From assembly GCA_016284115.1 (NCBI GenBank), contig JAEEOD010000268.1:1-39734 (forward strand): 39,734 nt of DNA, read 5' to 3'. The DNA comes from Bacteroidaceae bacterium. Lineage in GTDB: Bacteria; Bacteroidota; Bacteroidia; Bacteroidales; Bacteroidaceae. Both the position numbers and the translations under genes were made by a program. Numbering within the stretch: position 1 is the stretch's first letter; every line of letters starts with the position of its first letter. The notes under the pieces are model-generated. The model saw only the letters and a list, made by a program, of their open reading frames with translations. It had not been told where the DNA came from and searched no databases. Shown here piece by piece: positions 33,943-39,734 of the stretch.

Positions 33943-36900
33943 TCACTTCATCGCATCATAAATCGCCTGCATAATCCTCGGGCGTAGGTTCAGATTGCCC
34001 AACTGGGGGTTCCACGAATCAGGATGAACACGATTACTCAGGAAAATATAGACAAACTTATTAGTGGGGTCCACCCAGACACAGGTGCCTGTGAAGCCGG
34101 TATGGCCATAGACTGTGGCAGGGGCATCGTCGGCACAAGGACTCTTGCTCTTGTTGGTGACATCGGGCTTGTCGAAACCTAAACCGCGACGGCTGATGCG
34201 TGACTTGCTGGTGGTGAAAAGCTTACAGGTGCTCTCACTGAGATAGCGCTTGCCATGCAGCTCGCCGCCATTGAGCAGCATCTGGTAAATCTGTGCCACC
34301 TCGGTGGCATTGGAGAACAGGCCTGCATTGCCGGAAACACCGCCCTGGAAAGCGGCTGCCTCATCATGAACATAGCCTTGCAACAACTGCTTGCGCAAAA
34401 ACTTGTCTTGCGAGGTGGGGACTATGGATTCTTTGGCTATATGCTCCAAAGGATGGTAACCGGTGTGCTTCAAACCCATGGGCTGGTAGAACTCTCGACT
34501 GACAAAGTCGTCTAACGTGGTGCCGGTGAGCTGCTCGACTATCTGCTGCAGGAGGATGAAATTGACATCACTGTAGCGATAGGTGCGGGAGCGCAGGGTG
34601 GCATCAACTATCTTGGTGCGATAGACGTCCTTGAACTTGGGTGAGAGCCACAAACCGTCGGCTATCTGAAGGGGATAGTCGGCCGATGGCTTCCTGGACA
34701 CCAGGGTGTCGATATATTTGTAGTTGGGATTCACCCAGTCGCGCGCGGCTATCTGCACTGTATGGAGCTCATCACGTTTGTTGCTGAGGATATTGCCTTC
34801 ATAACTGTCTTTGTCGATGGCCTCTCGATAGAAGGAGATGGAGGCTGGAAGGCCTGACTCGTGGTAGAGCAGGCTGCGCACGGTGATGGTCTGCTTGTCG
34901 GTGCCCTTGAGATAGGGCAGATAGGTGGACACGCGCTCTGACAAGCTAATCTTGCCCTGGTCATAGAGCTTCATGACGGCCAACAGGGTGGCGGTGGTCT
35001 TGGTCATGGAGGCGAGGTCAAAGACATCGCCTGGGCGTACGGCCTGCACGGGCTGGCCGGGGATGCCTGTGTCTTTATAGGTATGGGTGCCAAACACCTT
35101 GTTGTAGATGGTGTGGCCTTGCTTCATGACGACAATCTGACAACCTGGGAAGGCACGCTCACGGATGCCTAACTGTGCAAGGGTGTCGATGGCGTTCAGC
35201 TTACGGGAGCTGACGCCAAAGTCCTCGGGAGCATAAATAGGTTCGGCCTGCGCCAGGAGGTCGGTGCCCTGCCCTGCCCTCATGAGTCTGCCAACAGAGG
35301 TGGAGAGTCGTCCAGTGATGGATGCCTGGCCCACAATGGCCTTGGCTACATGGCGCAAGACAGCTTCTGAATTGTCGTGGGCAATGATTACGGCATCTGA
35401 CAACTGCACAGCCTGTGGCAGCTTGGCCACTTCTTTCTGGGGGATGAAGAATGCGGACACCACTGCATTGGTGGGCTTAAACTCATTGAAGAAGGGCTGG
35501 AAGGCATTGGTATTCTTGTCAGTAATGGCTACCACCACTCGCTTATAATTACCCAGCTGACGGATAATCTGCTGACGGGTGGCTGCGGTATTCTCAACGG
35601 GCAGACCAATGGTCTTTACCCTGACATGCTTGGTGAGCTCATCGACAAAGGGCTTGAGTGCCGCCGTGCGATTGCCCACACTAAGCACTGCCACCTGCCC
35701 CTCGCTGGAGTCGATGGGCAACGATGGGCGTTGGTTGCCTACCATGACAACTGCCGCCTGTGCCAGCTGATTCGCAAGATCTATGGCATGGCGTGTGTTG
35801 ACGCGCTGTTCCAGTCCAGATATCGGAATGACAGTCTTATGGGTAAGTCCAAGCACATATTTGTACATCAGCACTTTCTTGCAATGCAGGTTGATGTCAC
35901 CTTCCTTGAGCTGACCTTTGGCCACCGCATTGAGGATGGCATCCATCTCTGAAGCTATGTACGATGGCACCAGCAGCATGTCGCTGCCTGCAAGCAGGGC
36001 CTGCAAAGAGGCAGAGCCACCATTGACGGCACCTTTCATCTCGAGGGCGTCAGTGAATATCAAGCCACTAAAGCCCAGCTCTTTGGTCAGCAGGTCGGTT
36101 ACCACATTGTGCGACAAGGATGAGGCAAGTCCTTTGCGCTCGGTGAGCGAGGGGATATCCAGATGACCTACCATCACACCATCGATGCCTGCTGCTATAG
36201 CCTCCTTGAACGGAACCAGCTCGACGCTGTCGAGGCGTTCACGGGTGAAGTTGAGCACGGGCAACGCCTGATGGGAATCAACATCGGTGTCGCCATGACC
36301 AGGGAAATGCTTGGCTACTGCCACCACGCCTCCATCTTGCAAGCCTTTGCTATAGGCAATGACCTGCTTGGCCACCCGGCGAGGGTCTTCGCCAAAGGAG
36401 CGGACATTGATGACGGGGTTATTGGGATTGATGTCCACGTCGGCTACTGGGGCGAAATTGACGGTGATGCCCATAAGGCGGCTTTCGCGGGCCACCTCCT
36501 TGCCATATTCATAGAGCAAGTCTTCATCGGTAATATTTCCCAGTATGCGGTTCCTTGGGAATGTGGGCGATGGCTTGAGCCTCATGGCTAACCCCCATTC
36601 GCCATCGAGGGTGATCATGAGGGGTACATCTGCAAATTGCTGCGCTTCATTGGTAAGAATGGCTTGGCTCTGCAGCTCTCCACCCGAGAATAGCAGTCCG
36701 CCAATCTTATATTCCTGTACGACCTTTTTAATGAGTTGTGAATTGGCTACTGATCTTACTGGTGCCACCTTGTAAACGAACAATTGGCCGATACGCCCGC
36801 GAAGGTCAAGTGTCTGCATAACCGAATCAGCCCAGGCAGCTGCTTTTCCATTGATGTTCATGATTCTGCCAAACTGACTTACCTTGGAATCATAAGGAGC

Positions 36901-36984
36901 AGGAGATGGTCGGGTCAGTCCGTCAGTCTCAATCTTAGCGCTGCAAAACAGCACGGCCAGCAAAAGGAACAGTAGTCTTTTCAT
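33943..36984 (-). CDS. GH3 NagZ-like glucosaminidase fused to a serine hydrolase (beta-lactamase fold)
   Basis: 1013 residues. The signal region ends near FCSAK. Residues 40-390 are a NagZ-type GH3: KHFPGHGDTDVDSH (225-238, with the Asp236/His238 general acid/base dyad) and nucleophile Asp312 in GLIFTDALEMKG. A GH3 C-terminal alpha/beta region follows (about 400-580). Residues about 600-1013 are a class C beta-lactamase/PBP-like domain with Ser659-x-x-Lys662 (SMTK), a YSD motif and HTGFTG in place of KTG. Such fusions are common in Bacteroidetes and fit peptidoglycan turnover. The start ATG at 36984 puts the signal peptide first; an ATG 8 codons upstream is less likely. GC content is visibly higher than the flanks. 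Confidence 0.93.
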   Translation of the reverse strand: MKRLLFLLLAVLFCSAKIETDGLTRPSPAPYDSKVSQFGRIMNINGKAAAWADSVMQTLDLRGRIGQLFVYKVAPVRSVANSQLIKKVVQEYKIGGLLFSGGELQSQAILTNEAQQFADVPLMITLDGEWGLAMRLKPSPTFPRNRILGNITDEDLLYEYGKEVARESRLMGITVNFAPVADVDINPNNPVINVRSFGEDPRRVAKQVIAYSKGLQDGGVVAVAKHFPGHGDTDVDSHQALPVLNFTRERLDSVELVPFKEAIAAGIDGVMVGHLDIPSLTERKGLASSLSHNVVTDLLTKELGFSGLIFTDALEMKGAVNGGSASLQALLAGSDMLLVPSYIASEMDAILNAVAKGQLKEGDINLHCKKVLMYKYVLGLTHKTVIPISGLEQRVNTRHAIDLANQLAQAAVVMVGNQRPSLPIDSSEGQVAVLSVGNRTAALKPFVDELTKHVRVKTIGLPVENTAATRQQIIRQLGNYKRVVVAITDKNTNAFQPFFNEFKPTNAVVSAFFIPQKEVAKLPQAVQLSDAVIIAHDNSEAVLRHVAKAIVGQASITGRLSTSVGRLMRAGQGTDLLAQAEPIYAPEDFGVSSRKLNAIDTLAQLGIRERAFPGCQIVVMKQGHTIYNKVFGTHTYKDTGIPGQPVQAVRPGDVFDLASMTKTTATLLAVMKLYDQGKISLSERVSTYLPYLKGTDKQTITVRSLLYHESGLPASISFYREAIDKDSYEGNILSNKRDELHTVQIAARDWVNPNYKYIDTLVSRKPSADYPLQIADGLWLSPKFKDVYRTKIVDATLRSRTYRYSDVNFILLQQIVEQLTGTTLDDFVSREFYQPMGLKHTGYHPLEHIAKESIVPTSQDKFLRKQLLQGYVHDEAAAFQGGVSGNAGLFSNATEVAQIYQMLLNGGELHGKRYLSESTCKLFTTSKSRISRRGLGFDKPDVTNKSKSPCADDAPATVYGHTGFTGTCVWVDPTNKFVYIFLSNRVHPDSWNPQLGNLNLRPRIMQAIYDAMK

Positions 36985-37028
36985 ATCAATTGTATCATGC
37001 CTTGGCAAACGCCTAGGCTATAAGTTCG

Positions 37029-37889
37029 TTATTTCTTCTGAAGGTTCATGACGGTCTGACTCATATATACACCATTGTTGCCAATGTGCATGATGGGTAC
37101 TTCCTTACCGTCGGCATCTTTTACCCGTTCAGGCTTCTCGAGGAAGGTATGGGTATGTCCGCCCAGCACCAGGTCGATACCATGTGTCTGAGGAACGATG
37201 GCATTGTCATACACATCATCCACGCCCGGGTTGGGCACGATGCCCAAGTGCGACAAACAAATCACTACATCACACTTTTCCTGTTCACGGAGAATCATTA
37301 CCATTCGATTGGCCACCGCTGCAGGCTTATGATAGACAATGCCTTCGCACTTGCTCTGCTGCACCAAGCCCTCAAGTTGTGGACAAAGGGCAAAGACACC
37401 AATCTTCACCCCATTGCGCTTGAGCACGATGTATGGCTTCACCAATCCTTCGAGGACGGTGCCTTCAAAGTCATAATTGGAACAAACGATGGGGAAGTTG
37501 GCCATCTTGAAAAGGCGTGCCATATTGTCGAGACCGAAATCGAACTCATGATTGCCGATGGTCATGGCATCATACTTCATCAAGTTCATGGACTTGATCT
37601 CCAGTTCACCCTGGTAAAGATTGTAATAGGGTGTTCCTTGAGAAATGTCGCCACAATCGAACAGCAGCATGTCGGGGTGCTGCTGACGGAGTTGATTGAC
37701 AAGTCCTGCCCTGCGGGCTACACCACCCATATTGGCATTGCGTGCCGACTGCTTGGCATCAATGGGATCAATGCGACTATGGGTATCGCTGGAGTGAACG
37801 ACGTACAACTGCTTCTGGGCAATGGATAATGGACAAAGGATAATAGAGATTGTCCATACCAATGCAAATATAAAATATCTTGTCTTCAT
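37029..37889 (-). CDS. Split 5'-nucleotidase, metallophosphatase half
   Basis: 286 residues with a signal peptide (cleavage after LSIA). The dinuclear-metal phosphatase motifs are in order: SSDTHSR (in place of DxHG/H), FDCGDIS, GNHEFDFG, and GGHTHTF near the end. This is the N-terminal catalytic half of UshA/5'-nucleotidase proteins; the substrate-binding half is the gene immediately upstream. The chosen ATG at 37889 follows the partner's stop by one base (TAA-T-ATG). Ten further upstream codons would overlap that partner. It probably hydrolyses nucleotides or related phosphoesters outside the cytoplasm. Confidence 0.92.
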   Translation of the reverse strand: MKTRYFIFALVWTISIILCPLSIAQKQLYVVHSSDTHSRIDPIDAKQSARNANMGGVARRAGLVNQLRQQHPDMLLFDCGDISQGTPYYNLYQGELEIKSMNLMKYDAMTIGNHEFDFGLDNMARLFKMANFPIVCSNYDFEGTVLEGLVKPYIVLKRNGVKIGVFALCPQLEGLVQQSKCEGIVYHKPAAVANRMVMILREQEKCDVVICLSHLGIVPNPGVDDVYDNAIVPQTHGIDLVLGGHTHTFLEKPERVKDADGKEVPIMHIGNNGVYMSQTVMNLQKK

Positions 37890-37890
37890 A

Positions 37891-38664
37891 TTATTCTGAA
37901 ATTTGTTTAATACGTCCATCTAACTGAGAAGTGATCTTCTTGCCCTGTTTCGTTTGCTCACTCACGTAGTCAATGAAGAGACTGCGGAGGGTAAGACCAT
38001 CGGGACAGTCTTTCTTTACGGCTTTGGGTAAGGCATGCAGACCATCGTTGCCCTCTGAGAGGTAGTCGATGGTGCCTATAGTGTAGGTACGGTTGTCGTC
38101 TATGGGTTGGCCCTGCACAGTGGCTTCCATTACTTCATACTTGGTGTTAAAGACCAGCGTGGCACCGCTGATGCCCTCGCCTCCACGTGTTGCGAGGTTC
38201 GCCATGAGCTCTTTCATGTCGGTGCCTTTGAGGGTCAATACACAGAGGGAGTTTTCAAAAGGAAGTACCTCGAAGGCATTGCTAACGGTGATGTTTCCTT
38301 TTCCTAAGTCGGCTCGCAAGCCACCGATATTGATGAGTCCCATATCGGCTGGTTGACCAAGTACATATGCTGCACTCTGTCGTAGTATTTCGGCCACTAA
38401 GTTGCCTAACAAACACTCAGGGCGCCGACGATTCATAGAAATCTCGCTTTCTCCTAACACAGTGTTCATCATACTATCGATGCTAACCCGATAGGGTGCA
38501 ATCAGTGCCACAGCTTCAGGACTCTGTATGGCATCAAGGGATGCATCGATGGCAATTCTGCTACTTTGTACATCAGTCACCACATAGTGGCTCTTACATC
38601 CACCTAAAAACAATAAGGTACAAAGCAATAGTGCCCCACCCCATTGTGTAGTTCTGTTTCTCAT
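37891..38664 (-). CDS. Split 5'-nucleotidase, C-terminal substrate-binding half (lipoprotein)
   Basis: 257 residues with its own lipoprotein signal (LLFLGGC, Cys 23). The 5'-nucleotidase C-terminal domain is recognised by NLVAEILRQSA, NIGGLRADLGKGNIT, and FEVLPFENSLCVLTLKG; TIGTIDYLSEGNDG follows. It has no metal motifs. It is encoded before the catalytic half with a one-base gap, so the two are made together and presumably assemble. The lipid anchor on this half would tether the soluble phosphatase to the membrane (inference). Confidence 0.92.
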   Translation of the reverse strand: MRNRTTQWGGALLLCTLLFLGGCKSHYVVTDVQSSRIAIDASLDAIQSPEAVALIAPYRVSIDSMMNTVLGESEISMNRRRPECLLGNLVAEILRQSAAYVLGQPADMGLINIGGLRADLGKGNITVSNAFEVLPFENSLCVLTLKGTDMKELMANLATRGGEGISGATLVFNTKYEVMEATVQGQPIDDNRTYTIGTIDYLSEGNDGLHALPKAVKKDCPDGLTLRSLFIDYVSEQTKQGKKITSQLDGRIKQISE

Positions 38665-38688
38665 AGACTAATTTTGTATTATTTCTCA

Positions 38689-38696
38689 CAAAGATA
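38689..38696 (-). promoter_or_regulatory. Possible -7 element for the split nucleotidase operon
   Basis: TATCTTTG on the minus strand, 24 bp before the ATG at 38664, matches TAnnTTTG. The -33 region lacks a clear TTTG. Confidence 0.45.
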
Positions 38697-38738
38697 ACAA
38701 AAAAGTGGAAAATACTTGCATGTTTGCCTTTTTTTTCG

Positions 38739-38746
38739 CAACTTTG
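38739..38746 (+). promoter_or_regulatory. Possible -7 element for rplS
   Basis: CAACTTTG is one mismatch from TAnnTTTG, with CTTG (38715-38718) 20 bp upstream. It would leave a leader of about 80 nt before rplS, long enough for a ribosomal-protein leader structure, but no clear fold was found by eye. Confidence 0.35.
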
Positions 38747-38835
38747 CACCCGCTTTGCGCAATCGCTGTCAGGATACATCCCACGATGAGGCCTGGTATG
38801 TTGCGTAGTTATAAACAATTTATACTATTTATAAA

Positions 38836-39207
38836 ATGAATTTACTTAAAATTGCAGAAGAAGCATTTGCTACTGGCAAGACCTATCCTCAGTTCAAGGC
38901 TGGTGATACTGTAACTGTAGCATATCGTATCGTGGAAGGTAACAAGGAGCGTGTACAGCAGTATCGTGGTATTGTTATCAAGATTTGCGGTCATGGTGAA
39001 AAGAAACGTTTTACCGTTCGCAAGATGTCAGGCACCGTAGGTGTTGAGCGTATTTTCCCTATCGAGTCTCCGCACATCGAGAGCATTGAAGTGAATAAGG
39101 TAGGTAAGGTACGTCGCGCTAAGCTTTATTACCTGCGTAAACTTACTGGTAAGAAGGCTCGCATCAAGGAGAAGAGAGTCAACACAAAGGCTGTTGCCGA
39201 GGCTTAA
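38836..39207 (+). CDS. rplS: 50S ribosomal protein L19
   Basis: Sits at the interface of the 30S and 50S subunits. 123 residues with [42 protein letters not shown] and [23 protein letters not shown], the universal L19 signatures. The Ala/Glu tail is ordinary. It is monocistronic here, with its own terminator. Confidence 0.98.
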   Translation: MNLLKIAEEAFATGKTYPQFKAGDTVTVAYRIVEGNKERVQQYRGIVIKICGHGEKKRFTVRKMSGTVGVERIFPIESPHIESIEVNKVGKVRRAKLYYLRKLTGKKARIKEKRVNTKAVAEA

Positions 39208-39232
39208 TTCTTCCACCAAAAAGGAAAAGTAC

Positions 39233-39268
39233 AAGAGGGGTATTCGAAAGAATGCTCCTCTTTATTTT
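39233..39268 (+). terminator. Rho-independent terminator after rplS
   Basis: AAGAGGGGTATTC and GAATGCTCCTCTT pair over 13 positions (two G-T wobbles) around a GAAA tetraloop, followed by TATTTT. It lies 26 bp past the rplS stop. The rest of the gap to 39384 shows only a weak TATCTTCG, possibly the -7 of the next gene. Confidence 0.88.
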
Positions 39269-39384
39269 CGACACCCTCATATATGAAAAAGTGAACTCAT
39301 AGCACATAAAAATGAGCTGATAGGTGATGGTTATATTGGGAAAATGTTGTATCTTCGCATCATTATTAATAATAGGAATAAGAT

Positions 39385-39734
39385 ATGGAATTTAGTGGAA
39401 GAGTAATCGCGATTTTACCTGCTCGTACAGGTGTGTCAAAATCAACAGGTAACGAGTGGAAGGTACAGTCATACGTTGTCGAGAACCACGATCAGTATCC
39501 TCGTCGCATGTGCTTTGAGGTGTTTGGTGGCGACAAGATTGACCAATTTAATATTCAGATGGGAGAAGAAATCAACGTGTCGTTTGACATTGACGCACGT
39601 CAATGGCAAGATAAATGGTTTAATACAATTCGTGCTTGGAAGGTGGAACGTATACAGGAAGGTGCTACAACCAATCAACCTGCTGCTGAGGCTATCCCTC
39701 CTTTTGCACCAGAGCCAGCTCCTTTTACTGGTGG
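39385..39734 (+). CDS. DUF3127 protein (3' end beyond window)
   Basis: The first 116 residues are visible, starting MEFSGRVIAILPARTG. The pattern (GRVxxILPxxTGxSKxxGNEW, FEVFGGDKIDQFNIQMGE, WFNTIRAWKVER) is that of DUF3127, a small Bacteroidetes family predicted to be OB-fold-like. A Pro/Ala-rich tail begins near residue 97. A role in nucleic-acid binding is often suggested from the fold, not demonstrated here. The gene is truncated by the window end. Confidence 0.9.
   Translation, partial: MEFSGRVIAILPARTGVSKSTGNEWKVQSYVVENHDQYPRRMCFEVFGGDKIDQFNIQMGEEINVSFDIDARQWQDKWFNTIRAWKVERIQEGATTNQPAAEAIPPFAPEPAPFTG

Noticed and set aside
37086..37829. A 247-codon plus-strand open frame opposite the phosphatase half of the nucleotidase
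   Set aside because: It is fully antisense to a gene with all metallophosphatase motifs. Its translation has no recognisable domain and is His/Ile-rich, as expected from a shadow frame.

Overview
The window reads as an ordinary chromosomal segment of a Bacteroidetes bacterium, most likely Bacteroidales and Prevotella/Bacteroides-like. Four signals support this. Promoter elements fit the Bacteroidetes pattern (TTTG, about 19-20 bp, TAnnTTTG) and several divergent gaps carry them. Lineage-typical families are present (DUF4290, DUF3127, DUF4112, SPOR lipoprotein, GH106/GH2 CAZymes, NagZ fused to a serine hydrolase). The conserved blocks ruvX-def-TPR-thrS and murA-rimM-dxr occur. Shine-Dalgarno sequences are mostly weak, with one clear exception at 9164-9170. 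No rRNA, tRNA, insertion sequence, prophage or CRISPR array was recognised.

Layout. 1-4361 (minus): ruvX, def, a TPR protein and the 5' part of thrS (cut by the window edge). 4426-8340 (minus): an envelope operon with its own promoter, encoding the C-terminal half of a YjbH/GfcD-like outer-membrane protein, a small lipoprotein with a His-Asp tail, the N-terminal YjbH half, and an OmpA-family porin followed by a terminator. 8484-9086 (minus): SPOR lipoprotein. 9128-10069 (plus): a three-gene membrane operon (YtxH, holin/YqjE-like, small protein) with a strong terminator, followed by a 22-bp-periodic repeat array. 10234-12478 (minus): yicC-gmk-nadD, where gmk is fused in frame to a small membrane protein through a dnaX-like slippery heptamer. 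12588-21881 (plus): tsaB, DUF4290, murA, rimM, dxr, a GH3 beta-glucosidase, an AGCS amino-acid symporter and aroA. 21873-24931 (minus): DUF4112 and a transglutaminase-like lipoprotein. 25026-31606 (plus): GH106 rhamnosidase-like, GH2 beta-galactosidase-like, and xth. 31644-33563: an Lrp/AsnC regulator divergent from a MetY-like sulfhydrylase. 33564-33942: a repeat-rich gap. 33943-38664 (minus): NagZ-serine hydrolase fusion and a 5'-nucleotidase split into two genes. 38836-39734 (plus): rplS and a truncated DUF3127 gene.

How the genes work together. Much of the window is housekeeping: translation (thrS, def, rimM, rplS, tsaB), cell-wall synthesis and recycling (murA, NagZ fusion), isoprenoids (dxr), aromatic amino acids (aroA), NAD (nadD) and GMP (gmk). 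The accessory content faces the envelope: the YjbH/OmpA operon, exported glycosidases, and split surface or periplasmic enzymes. Items most worth a second look are the gmk fusion and slippery site, the split YjbH operon with its metal-ligand-like tail, the two intergenic repeat clusters, and the Cys-to-Asp MurA.
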